A stretch of DNA of 14,109 bases from JBBRSC01 sp038245795 (GTDB lineage: Bacteria; Actinomycetota; Acidimicrobiia; Acidimicrobiales; Microtrichaceae): NCBI GenBank assembly GCA_038245795.1, contig JBBRSC010000062.1, positions 1 through 14,109 of the forward strand, read 5' to 3'. The position numbers and the translations under genes are program-made. How positions within the stretch are numbered: position 1 is the stretch's first letter; the number at the start of each line of letters is the position of its first letter. This document shows, one piece after another, positions 6,826-13,566 of this stretch. The notes below the pieces were generated by a model. The model had not been told where the DNA came from and did no database searches. It saw only the letters and a list, made by a program, of their open reading frames with translations.

Positions 6826-8270
6826 GCACGCCCGTCCGTTTTCCGCAGGTCAAGAAGCTCGCCGACCCCGAGTCGATTCGTCAGCGAACACGGGAGTTGG
6901 GGCTGGAGCTGACGTTCGATGACGACATCGTGGCCGATGGTCCGCTGTCGACCACCTACGAGATCTCCGACTCGTCGACCGGACGGCGAACAGTGGGGAA
7001 TCGCTTCGCGATTCTGCCGATGGAGGGGTGGGATGCCACAACCGACGGCGCTCCAACAGACCTGGTGGAGCGTCGATGGCGACGATTCGGCGAAGGCGGC
7101 GCCAAGCTGATCTGGGGCGAGGCGACCGCTGTTGTGCCTGAGGGTCGAGCCAACCCTCGCCAGCTGGTGATGGCCCCGCAGACGTCTGAAGCGATCGGCG
7201 CGCTGCGGGCGTCGATGGTCGATGCTCATCGCAAACGGTTCGGAACCACCGATGATCTGGTGGTCGGCCTGCAGCTCACCCATTCGGGGCGATGGTGTCG
7301 GCCGCAGGGGACACTCACCCCGCTCGTGGCCTATGAGCATCCGTTGCTCGCTGGCCGATCGCCTGGCGCCGTGGTGCTGAGCGACGCGGATCTCGGTGAC
7401 CTGATTGATCGCTATGTCGACGCGGCGGTCCTCGCCCAATCGTGCGGGTTCGACTTCGTCGACGTGAAGCAGTGTCACGGCTATCTCCTGCACGAACTGC
7501 TCTCAGCGCATGATCGCCCCGGGCTCTTCGGTGGTTCATTCGAGAACCGCACGAGGTTCTTCCGGCTGGTCGTCGAAGGCATCCGTGCTCGGGCGCCCCA
7601 TCTGTCGGTGGCGTTACGCCTGTCGGTGTTCGACTTCGGACCGTTCGCCGCGGGCGAAGGACGGGTGGGCGAACCGGCGTTCAGTGATCCCTATCGGTAC
7701 GCCTTCGGGGGTGACGGGACCGGGCACGGTGTGGATCTGGCCGAATCCCACGCCGTCATGGATCTGTGTCGCGAGCTGGGGATCGGGTTGGTGTCGGTGA
7801 CAGCGGGAAGCCCGTACTACAACCCCCACATTCAACGCCCCGCGTACTTCCCGCCGAGCGACGGGTACCTACCGCCCGAGGATCCGTTGGTCGGCGTCGC
7901 CCGAATCTTGGATGCCACCGGCCAACTGCAAGCGGCGCACCCCGACCTGGCGATCGTGGCAGGTGGAATGTCATATCTTCAGGACTGGTTCGCCCATGCC
8001 GGCCAAGCGCTCGTTCGTGAGGGGGCCACGACCGCAATCGGGCTGGGACGAATGGCGCTGTCGTATCCGGATCTCCCAGCGGACGTTCTGGCCGGTCGGC
8101 CGCTGCAACGCCAGCGGGTCTGTCGAACGTTGAGCGATTGCACCACCGCGCCCCGGCACGGCCTGGTGTCGGGCTGCTACCCGTTGGACGACTACTACAA
8201 GGGACGGCCCGAGCGAGCGGAACTCGCAGCGATCAAGCGGTCGCTCAGGAGCCCCGACACTCCGACGTGA
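6822..8270 (+). CDS. NADH:flavin oxidoreductase, old yellow enzyme / 2,4-dienoyl-CoA reductase N-domain type
   Basis: 482-residue FMN-dependent TIM-barrel reductase, third gene of the operon. It carries the family stretch KQCHGYLLHELLSAH (H219) followed by GLFGGSFENRTRFF, and an N-terminal region typical of the family (NRFAILPMEGWDATTDG). It lacks the C-terminal NAD(P)/FAD domain of full-length 2,4-dienoyl-CoA reductases (about 670 residues). Near the C-terminus are Cys 434, 440 and 452. The C-x11-C spacing matches the last two ligands of the reductase 4Fe-4S cluster, but the first pair is replaced by C-x5-C, so cluster binding is doubtful. The start ATG at 6822 overlaps the aldolase stop (ATGA) and has GAGGAG at 6808-6813, 8 nt upstream. 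Expected role: reduction of an activated C=C bond in the same pathway as the aldolase. The substrate is unknown. Confidence 0.92.
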   Translation: MSTPVRFPQVKKLADPESIRQRTRELGLELTFDDDIVADGPLSTTYEISDSSTGRRTVGNRFAILPMEGWDATTDGAPTDLVERRWRRFGEGGAKLIWGEATAVVPEGRANPRQLVMAPQTSEAIGALRASMVDAHRKRFGTTDDLVVGLQLTHSGRWCRPQGTLTPLVAYEHPLLAGRSPGAVVLSDADLGDLIDRYVDAAVLAQSCGFDFVDVKQCHGYLLHELLSAHDRPGLFGGSFENRTRFFRLVVEGIRARAPHLSVALRLSVFDFGPFAAGEGRVGEPAFSDPYRYAFGGDGTGHGVDLAESHAVMDLCRELGIGLVSVTAGSPYYNPHIQRPAYFPPSDGYLPPEDPLVGVARILDATGQLQAAHPDLAIVAGGMSYLQDWFAHAGQALVREGATTAIGLGRMALSYPDLPADVLAGRPLQRQRVCRTLSDCTTAPRHGLVSGCYPLDDYYKGRPERAELAAIKRSLRSPDTPT

Positions 8271-8293
8271 TGGTCGTTGCTGGGCATCACGTC
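8264..8293. terminator. Bidirectional hairpin covering the ends of two convergent genes
   Basis: GACGTGATG at 8264-8272 pairs perfectly with CATCACGTC at 8285-8293, giving a 9-bp stem and a 12-nt loop. The whole TGA of the flavin oxidoreductase (8268-8270) and two bases of the crotonase stop (8292-8294) lie in the stem. There is no T-run, so it may act as a shared transcript 3' end or stability element and not as a classical intrinsic terminator. Confidence 0.55.
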
Positions 8294-9044
8294 AGCTCTT
8301 GGTGATCTTGGCCTTCAGCGCTGCGAGCCGTTCCTGGAACGCCGGCTGGTTGATGGAATTCACCTGCGGATGAAGTTCGCGTTCCACGGCGTCGGCGTGG
8401 GTGGTGATCGCTCCCATGTCACGCAGCGTTGTCTTGATCTCGGCCACGAGCTCGCGGGGGCCCGACGCGGCGCGGGTCGCCATCTCGATCGATCGGTCCA
8501 GCAACATCTCGGGTGCCACGCTGTCCCACGCCAATCCCAGCCGTGCCGCCTCCGGTCCGTTCAGTACCTGCCCGAACAGCACCATCGCTGCGGCGGTCTG
8601 CGGCCCCACGATGTTGCGCATCATCCACGTATGGCCACCGCCCGGGTGGATCCCCAGATCCAGGAACCTCGTATCGAACTTTGCTCGATCCGACGCCAGA
8701 CGCACGTCGCAGGCCAGCGCCAGGTTCATCCCCGCCCCGACCGCTGCGCCGTTGACTGCGGCGATCGTCGGCAGCGACGTGTTCGCCACCCGAAGGAACC
8801 CGGCGTAGATGCGCTTCAGGCCCTCGGATTGCGACTCGCCGAGCTGCGTCAGGTCGGCCCCGGCACAGAACGCTGGCGGCTCGCCGGTGACCACCAGGGC
8901 GCCGATGCCGCCGTCGGCTTCAAGCTGATCGATGGCTTCGATCATCTCCTCGTTCATCTCGAGGTTGAGGGCGTTTCGACGATCCGGGTCGGTCAGGGTC
9001 AACACGGCGACGCGGTCGTGGCGGGTGACGGAGATCTGGGACAT
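8292..9044 (-). CDS. Enoyl-CoA hydratase/isomerase (crotonase) family protein lacking both hydratase glutamates
   Basis: 250-residue crotonase-fold protein of normal length, acting on acyl-CoA thioesters in the cytoplasm. Both oxyanion-hole regions are clear: FCAGADL at 59-65 and NGAAVGAGMNLALACD at 98-113. Alignment by eye to rat mitochondrial enoyl-CoA hydratase places Phe127 at the position of Glu144 and Ala153 at that of Glu164 (FLDLGIHPGGGHTW and AAAMVLFG). Neither catalytic acid is therefore present and simple hydration is unlikely. Asp129 is nearby and could serve in another chemistry. Last gene of a minus-strand operon after the epimerase (22-bp gap), with AGGAG at 9049-9053, 4 nt before the ATG. 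It ends on a hairpin shared with the convergent flavin oxidoreductase. Confidence 0.92.
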   Translation of the reverse strand: MSQISVTRHDRVAVLTLTDPDRRNALNLEMNEEMIEAIDQLEADGGIGALVVTGEPPAFCAGADLTQLGESQSEGLKRIYAGFLRVANTSLPTIAAVNGAAVGAGMNLALACDVRLASDRAKFDTRFLDLGIHPGGGHTWMMRNIVGPQTAAAMVLFGQVLNGPEAARLGLAWDSVAPEMLLDRSIEMATRAASGPRELVAEIKTTLRDMGAITTHADAVERELHPQVNSINQPAFQERLAALKAKITKS

Positions 9045-9066
9045 GTGGCTCCTGGGGAGAGAGTGG

Positions 9067-10110
9067 TCAGTTGCGGTCGCGCTGGACCGCGGGTGAGTGC
9101 CGGAAGAACTGCTCGACGTCGCGCTCGTAGCGGTACGCCGGCTGCGAATCGCCGACTGCTTTACGAAGCCGACTCGCTTCGACGAATGCTCGGATTGCCT
9201 GCGCCGAGGTGTACTCGTATTCGAACCCGGCCTCTTTCAATCGACGGTTGTCGACGCCGCGGCCGTATCGGAGCAACGTCATGTACTCCTCGGGCAGATC
9301 GGCCAACCCGAGTCGCCGGGCCGGCCACAACATGGCGCTGCCCATGAATGGCGGGAACGGGAACGTGCGTTTGCCGCACAGCCTGGCCACCTCGGTCCAC
9401 GGCAGAAGTCCGTCGCCAGCCACGTTGTAGATGCCGCTCAGGTTGTTCTCCAACACGAAGAGAATCGAGCGGATCACGTCGTCTTCGTGAACGAACTGGA
9501 AGCGGGGATCGAAGCCGAAGACCGACGGCACCATTGGTAGATCCAGGGCCCGCGTCAGCGGCGTCACGATCTCCTGGCCGATCACGTTGGCGAACCGCAG
9601 CAACGACACATGTACGTGAGGGTTGTCGTCGGCGAAGTCGCGAACGTACGCCTCGACCTGGTCGAGACTGCGTTCCGTCGTGGTGGCCGGCGGACGTGAC
9701 GCCGTCATGTCTTCGTCGAACCACGTTGGATCTTCGGGGGAGCATCCATAGACGAGCGTCGCGGATTTCACGATGACATTGCGCACGGTGCTGCCAGCGG
9801 CCGATGCCGCTGCGAACAGGTTCATCGTGCCGATCACGTTGATCTCGTGCATGGCACGGGCCGACATCTGGGTGGGATCGACGACCAGAAAGGTGTGGAT
9901 GATGGTGTCGACCTGGGTGGCTTTCACGATGCGCGCCAGGATTGAGTAGTTCTCGTCGACCCGGACGTACTCGGTGCGTTCCAATTCCACGGTGGGTTCC
10001 GTGGTGTCGAGTCCGACGATCGTCTCGATGGTCGGGTCGGCTTCGAGGGCTTGCGCGACGCGTCCGCCCCAGAACGTCCCGAGACCGGTGACCAACACTC
10101 GACGGCTCAT
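9067..10110 (-). CDS. NAD-dependent epimerase/dehydratase (extended SDR), GalE2-like
   Basis: 347-residue extended SDR with an N-terminal nucleotide-binding strand VLVTGLGTFWGG (residues 5-16), an acidic residue after strand 2 (GLDTTEP) and SATLVYG near 119. The usual catalytic YxxxK is not evident; the expected place reads ERSLDQVEAY. The sugar-epimerase chemistry implied by the family name is therefore uncertain. I chose ATG at 10110 because the Rossmann strand then begins at residue 5. It overlaps the end of a 5-codon mini-ORF by ATGA. The neighbouring acyltransferase lies just upstream. From memory, a similar epimerase plus acyltransferase pair exists in mycobacteria (Rv0501/Rv0502), which suggests a shared envelope-lipid role, though the gene order differs here. 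The next gene downstream is the crotonase-like protein. Confidence 0.9.
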   Translation of the reverse strand: MSRRVLVTGLGTFWGGRVAQALEADPTIETIVGLDTTEPTVELERTEYVRVDENYSILARIVKATQVDTIIHTFLVVDPTQMSARAMHEINVIGTMNLFAAASAAGSTVRNVIVKSATLVYGCSPEDPTWFDEDMTASRPPATTTERSLDQVEAYVRDFADDNPHVHVSLLRFANVIGQEIVTPLTRALDLPMVPSVFGFDPRFQFVHEDDVIRSILFVLENNLSGIYNVAGDGLLPWTEVARLCGKRTFPFPPFMGSAMLWPARRLGLADLPEEYMTLLRYGRGVDNRRLKEAGFEYEYTSAQAIRAFVEASRLRKAVGDSQPAYRYERDVEQFFRHSPAVQRDRN

Positions 10111-10133
10111 CCGAACCACCTCATCCGAACCAC
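10106..10133. repeat. Perfect 14-bp tandem duplication at a gene junction
   Basis: CTCATCCGAACCAC occurs twice head to tail, at 10106-10119 and 10120-10133. Each copy contains an ATGA on the minus strand. One (10121-10124) holds the acyltransferase stop and the other (10107-10110) holds the epimerase start. Because 14 is not a multiple of 3, the copies are in different frames. The junction of the copies also creates a GAGG ribosome-site-like sequence 8 nt before the epimerase start. Confidence 0.9.
10107..10124 (-). other. Five-codon mini-ORF linking acyltransferase and epimerase
   Basis: ATG AGG TGG TTC GGA TGA (M-R-W-F-G-stop). Its ATG overlaps the acyltransferase stop by ATGA and its TGA overlaps the epimerase ATG by ATGA. 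It could pass ribosomes from one gene to the next, or it may simply be a by-product of the 14-bp duplication. There is no sign that the peptide itself has a function. Confidence 0.4.
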
Positions 10134-10456
10134 ACCGATTGGCGTTCGCGCAGCATGACGTACAGCGCCCGTTGGATTCGATCACGAATGGCTTCGGACT
10201 CGTCCATGATCCGGCTTCGGCTGTACCGCTCGCGCCCGGGCTCCACGTCGAAGTGCACCGGGTCCAACACCTTGAGTTTGAACTTGGCAGGGAAGTACGC
10301 CAACGCCCCGAGCGGGCCGAACGCCAACATGTTGGCGGTCAGCGGCAGGTACGGGACGCCGAGTGCCTTGGCGGCCGATGGCAGTCGAGCGAGGATCGGC
10401 ATGGATTCCTCAGCGCCGACGACCGCTATGGGGATGATCGGCACACCAGCGCGCAT
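10121..10456 (-). CDS. C-terminal part of the PlsC-like acyltransferase, downstream of an in-frame TAG
   Basis: From the codon after the TAG, the frame reads IAMRAGVPIIPIAVVGAEES, which is the classical fourth acyltransferase block, then about 95 further residues ending SVWFG. It is the direct continuation of the piece ending at 10463, with no change of frame. If it were ever translated alone it would begin at ATG 10456, but no ribosome site is seen there, so it is best read as the second half of one interrupted gene (10121-11170). The stop lies in the 14-bp duplication beside the epimerase start. Confidence 0.8.
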   Translation of the reverse strand: MRAGVPIIPIAVVGAEESMPILARLPSAAKALGVPYLPLTANMLAFGPLGALAYFPAKFKLKVLDPVHFDVEPGRERYSRSRIMDESEAIRDRIQRALYVMLRERQSVWFG

Positions 10457-10462
10457 GGCGAT

Positions 10463-11170
10463 CTAGACGAACCCGCCACGCCCGAAGCGACGAAGCTGAT
10501 AGCGCTCCCGATACAACTTCGATGGCCCCTTCGTCCCCTCGGGAAACACCAGTACGAGCTGCTGCTGGTCTCGCAGGAGCCTCTCGGCGTTATTGGGGTG
10601 CGCTGCCACGCCGCCGAGCCGGGACCACATGGTGCCGACCACGGGCGCCTTACGAAAGAAGTAGTCCGCCAGGCCGTACACGGGTCGGCCGAGTTCCTTT
10701 TCGATGCCGTGCATGATGACGGGCGCATCGGATGGAATGGCGGCGGCGTGGTTGGCGACGAGGAGGGCGCCGCCGTGGGTCGGGATCTTGTCGAGGCCGT
10801 CCCATTCGACGCGGAACCAGTTCTTGTACACCGGGTCGTAGAGCGACCGAGCGAGGGATCGCATGCGTTCTGATCTGCCCCACTCGTCGACATCGGACAG
10901 ACGAATGTCGGGTTGGGGAGCGACCGATTCGCGGCGGGGGATGTGGACGATCTCGGCGCCCTTCGAGATGGCCTTCTCGATATCGGCCGCGCTCGGATCC
11001 CACTGCTCGCCGAGACGCTCCGAAGCTGGTTTCGCTCGTGGTGCCGGACGACTCGAGGTGGGTCGAGGCGACTTGGGCGCCGACCGCTTCGCAGCTTTCG
11101 GACGTTCCTGGACGGGCCGCGCGGGGGTGCCGGCAGTTCGGAGATCCGTGCGAGGTGGACGGGGAGCCAT
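10463..11170 (-). CDS. PlsC-like glycerolipid acyltransferase, N-terminal part up to an in-frame TAG
   Basis: 235 codons before TAG. Together with the downstream piece it would be one protein of about 349 residues. Residues 1-50 are Pro/Ala/Arg/Lys-rich and probably disordered. The acyltransferase domain starts near 110. Block I is VANHAAAIPSDAP with H141 and D148 (HX6D spacing). Block III is VFPEGTKG with E211-G212-T213. Block IV lies only after the stop. The enzyme would transfer an acyl group from acyl-CoA or acyl-ACP to a lipid or glycerol-phosphate acceptor at the membrane. The TAG falls in RFGRGGFV-stop-IAMRAG, where relatives I remember have a charged residue. The start ATG at 11170 has a TAGGAT box 7 nt upstream and no ribosome site, a leaderless layout. 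An upstream extension of the frame is rejected because it would overlap the divergent exporter gene. Confidence 0.85.
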   Translation of the reverse strand: MAPRPPRTDLRTAGTPARPVQERPKAAKRSAPKSPRPTSSRPAPRAKPASERLGEQWDPSAADIEKAISKGAEIVHIPRRESVAPQPDIRLSDVDEWGRSERMRSLARSLYDPVYKNWFRVEWDGLDKIPTHGGALLVANHAAAIPSDAPVIMHGIEKELGRPVYGLADYFFRKAPVVGTMWSRLGGVAAHPNNAERLLRDQQQLVLVFPEGTKGPSKLYRERYQLRRFGRGGFV

Positions 11171-11177
11171 TTCGACG

Positions 11178-11183
11178 ATCCTA
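11178..11183 (-). promoter_or_regulatory. -10-like box (TAGGAT) for the acyltransferase operon, leaderless start
   Basis: On the minus strand TAGGAT is followed by 7 nt and then the ATG at 11170. There is no Shine-Dalgarno sequence. The spacing fits transcription starting on the start codon. Confidence 0.55.
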
Positions 11184-11225
11184 TTGGTCGGTTCGCCAGC
11201 ACCGATAGCGGTACCTGGCTTTTGC

Positions 11226-11238
11226 CCCGCAGTGCGGG
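11226..11238. promoter_or_regulatory. 13-bp inverted repeat between divergent promoters (possible operator)
   Basis: CCCGCA-G-TGCGGG is a perfect dyad. It lies 17 bp before the exporter's -10 box and covers its expected -35 position, where a repressor could block it. No regulator gene is nearby, and a dyad this short can occur by chance in GC-rich DNA. Confidence 0.3.
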
Positions 11239-11255
11239 ATCTCGGGGCGGACGGG

Positions 11256-11261
11256 TACGGT
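11256..11261 (+). promoter_or_regulatory. -10-like box (TACGGT) for the MFS exporter, leaderless start
   Basis: TACGGT is followed by 6 nt and then GTG at 11268, with no ribosome site. This spacing is the main reason for choosing the GTG start. Confidence 0.5.
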
Positions 11262-11267
11262 GCATCG

Positions 11268-12503
11268 GTGTCAGAGGGCGGATTCGCAGCAGCGACCGTG
11301 GCCTTTCGGCACCGCGACTTCCGCATCTTCTGGGTGGCTGCACTCGTCAGCAATACCGGCTCATGGATGCAGAACGCCGCCATCCCCTTCGTGATCTTCC
11401 GATTGACCGGCAGCAATGCCGATGTGGGTGCCACCGGTTTCTGGCAATACGCCCCCGTCATGGTGATGGGCATCGTCGGCGGGTCGCTTGCGGATCGATT
11501 CCATCGACGGACACTGCTGATCGTGACCCAGGTGACCCAGGCGATCTTTGCGGTGGCGCTCTACGTCGAGGTGGCCTCGGGCACAGCGACCGTGACCCAC
11601 ATCACCGTGCTCGCCTTCTGTTCGGGGCTGGCGGGCGGGCTGAACATCCCGGTGTGGCAGAGCTTCGTGACCCAACTCGTGCCACGAGCGGCCTTGTCGA
11701 ACGCCGTCATCTTGAACTCGACACAATTCAATGCTGCTCGCGCGCTCGGACCGCTCATCGGCTTCACCCTGGCAACCATCTGGGATCCCGCGATCGTGTT
11801 CTTGGTGAACGCTGTCTCGTTCGCCTCGGTTCTGCTGGCGTTGCCGTTCATCTCGGTCGGGCGTGATCGGCCCGCACGTCTGGCCAACCGACCATCGGCG
11901 CTGAAGGACCTGGCGGACGGCGCCCGCTACGTCTGGCGTTCGCCGGGGATACGGGCGTGCTGTTTCGCGATTCTGGCGATTGCGGGTCTCGGTTCCCCGC
12001 TCTTCAGTTTTCTGCCAGCCGGCTTCGGCCAAGAGATCTTCGGACTCGACAAAGTCGGCATCGGCATCCTCGCCGGCGCGGGAGGAATCGGCGCGCTGAT
12101 CGCCGCGCCGTTGCTGCTGACTCGCTTCGCGACCGTCGCTCGTTCGCAGCTGCTCGTCGGCGCGATGCTGATCTACGGGAGCGCGACGATTGTTGTCGGC
12201 GTGGCGCCCGTTGTCGGTGTTGCGGTCGTGGGTGTTGTGGCGTTCGGCGGTTCGTATCTGGCGATTGCCTCGGCCATCAACACCACCATCCAGATGTCGT
12301 CGCGAGAGGACATGCGCGGCAAGAGCATCGCCATCTACATCGCATGCCTCACGGGAGCGTTGCCCATCGGGTCGTTCGTGTGGGGGCGAGCGGCCGAAGC
12401 GGTCGGACTTCGTTGGACGGCGATCGGCGCAGGTGTTGCCCTGATCGTGGTGACGGCTGCATTGCGAGCGTCCGGTCGGCTCGACGCAATGAGCGCCGAC
12501 TGA
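11268..12503 (+). CDS. MFS transporter, EntS / transmembrane secretion effector type
   Basis: 411-residue inner-membrane protein with many hydrophobic segments, consistent with 12 helices. The conserved loop-2/3 motif is GGSLADRFHRR (71-81). The start (FRHRDFRIFWVAALVSNTGSWM) and the late segment MRGKSIAIYIACLTGALPIGSFVWG are typical of the enterobactin-exporter-like MFS_3 group, so proton-driven efflux of a small molecule is likely; the substrate is unknown. The GTG start at 11268 puts the first helix near residue 20 and lies 6 nt after a TACGGT box. The longer in-frame ORF back to 10863 is antisense to the acyltransferase and is rejected. It is divergent from the acyltransferase operon and convergent with the nuclease gene. 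Confidence 0.93.
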   Translation: MSEGGFAAATVAFRHRDFRIFWVAALVSNTGSWMQNAAIPFVIFRLTGSNADVGATGFWQYAPVMVMGIVGGSLADRFHRRTLLIVTQVTQAIFAVALYVEVASGTATVTHITVLAFCSGLAGGLNIPVWQSFVTQLVPRAALSNAVILNSTQFNAARALGPLIGFTLATIWDPAIVFLVNAVSFASVLLALPFISVGRDRPARLANRPSALKDLADGARYVWRSPGIRACCFAILAIAGLGSPLFSFLPAGFGQEIFGLDKVGIGILAGAGGIGALIAAPLLLTRFATVARSQLLVGAMLIYGSATIVVGVAPVVGVAVVGVVAFGGSYLAIASAINTTIQMSSREDMRGKSIAIYIACLTGALPIGSFVWGRAAEAVGLRWTAIGAGVALIVVTAALRASGRLDAMSAD

Positions 12504-12536
12504 ACGCAGCGCGACCAACCGTGGCGCCCGATCGTT

Positions 12537-12560
12537 CTCGGCGCCGATCGTTGCGCCGAG
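12537..12560. terminator. Hairpin between convergent exporter and nuclease genes
   Basis: CTCGGCGC (12537-12544) pairs perfectly with GCGCCGAG (12553-12560) around an 8-nt loop, in the middle of the 90-bp gap between two convergent genes. It lacks a T-run, like the other convergent junction at 8264-8293. It is a likely bidirectional 3'-end structure. Confidence 0.55.
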
Positions 12561-12593
12561 GCAACCGAGCGCAACAACTTCGCGAACGGAGCC

Positions 12594-13514
12594 CTAGTCG
12601 TTCTTCTCGGCAACCCACGCGATGCCGGGTTCGCACGTTGCCTGCACCGGGCACCACCAACAGGGCGGGCCTGGCTGGATGACCGGGTCGCGTTCTTTTG
12701 CGAGGAGCGTGGCGATACGACCGGCTGCGTCCACCACACGATGGACCTGGCTCCACAACATGTCCTCGGTCACCGCCTCGGTATGGAGCTCTCCCGAGTC
12801 GAGGTAGCTCGTGGCGAGCATGCGCGGTGGCACCCCGATCTTCATCGTTTCCAACAGCGCGTAGTAGCGCAGGTCCGACACATGATCGGGTGAGTAGCGG
12901 CCGGTCTTCATGTCGACGATGACCTTGCCGGCCCGTCGTCCGGCGGGCGTTCCGATGGTGAGGTCGGTCTTGCCTCGCAGGATGATCATGCTGTCGCAGA
13001 ACTCCGCGGATGAGGCTGACTCCAACACTGGTCGCCACTTGCTCGGAAGCGCCGGCCAGAGCTCTGTGAAGGCCGCGACGCGAGCGATTGCCTCGGACCG
13101 AACCTCGGCGCGCACGGTGTCGCCACACGTCTGTAACCAGTCGCCGAGGCCAGTGTCATTCTTCGAGATCGATGCCATGGCCTCATCGACGAGGTCCGGC
13201 GGAGGGAGGTCGTCGAGTCGATGTACGGACAACTCGATCGCCTTGTGCGCAATGGTGCCGCGGGCTGTCGGCGGCGACCACGCGAACTTCGATTCACGTT
13301 CGGCCAGGAACCGCTTCTCGCACCCCAAAGCCATGCCGATGACGTGCTTGTTCAGGTAGAGCGGATTCTTCAACCGCACGGCGATCGGGCCGAACGATTG
13401 CGACAACTCGTGGCGGAGCGACGGGCCGAGTTCGGCGGGGAACTCGTCGCCGGGAGCGGCCTTCTTTCCCAGTCGATCCAACACGTTCTGTTGTGCCGGA
13501 TTGAGCTCTCCCAT
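12594..13514 (-). CDS. RecB/Cas4-like PD-(D/E)XK nuclease with probable 4Fe-4S cluster
   Basis: 306-residue protein. Nuclease core in order: GTIAHKAIEL with H90, ILRGKTDLTIG with D184, VIVDMKTGR with D201 and K203, and SDLRYYALL as the following helix with the family's tyrosine. Four cysteines are arranged as in AddB, Cas4 and Dna2: C65 (ALGCEKRF) and the C-terminal C285-x2-C288-x5-C294, which would bind a 4Fe-4S cluster. Expected activity is metal-dependent DNA end processing in the cytoplasm. No helicase, cas1 or CRISPR array is in the window, so this is a stand-alone exonuclease-type gene. I chose ATG 13514 over the GTG three codons upstream because a TAGTGT box lies exactly 7 nt before it. 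It ends in TAG, and the frame beyond is only antisense sequence, so this TAG appears genuine. Confidence 0.9.
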   Translation of the reverse strand: MGELNPAQQNVLDRLGKKAAPGDEFPAELGPSLRHELSQSFGPIAVRLKNPLYLNKHVIGMALGCEKRFLAERESKFAWSPPTARGTIAHKAIELSVHRLDDLPPPDLVDEAMASISKNDTGLGDWLQTCGDTVRAEVRSEAIARVAAFTELWPALPSKWRPVLESASSAEFCDSMIILRGKTDLTIGTPAGRRAGKVIVDMKTGRYSPDHVSDLRYYALLETMKIGVPPRMLATSYLDSGELHTEAVTEDMLWSQVHRVVDAAGRIATLLAKERDPVIQPGPPCWWCPVQATCEPGIAWVAEKND

Positions 13515-13521
13515 GTCGATC

Positions 13522-13527
13522 ACACTA
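13522..13527 (-). promoter_or_regulatory. -10-like box (TAGTGT) for the nuclease gene, leaderless start
   Basis: Minus-strand TAGTGT, then 7 nt, then the ATG at 13514. No ribosome site lies between. It decides the start in favour of ATG 13514. Confidence 0.5.
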
Positions 13528-13566
13528 CGCGGACACTCACCGCAGCGAGTTCGCGACGCGAGCGGC

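Noticed and set aside
10863..11267. Upstream extension of the MFS frame
   Set aside because: It runs antisense through the acyltransferase N-terminus. The GTG at 11268 is directly preceded by a -10 box and fits the first membrane helix.
11361..12518. Minus-strand open frame of 385 codons across the exporter
   Set aside because: Antisense shadow of the MFS gene; composition is random-looking and it lacks motifs.
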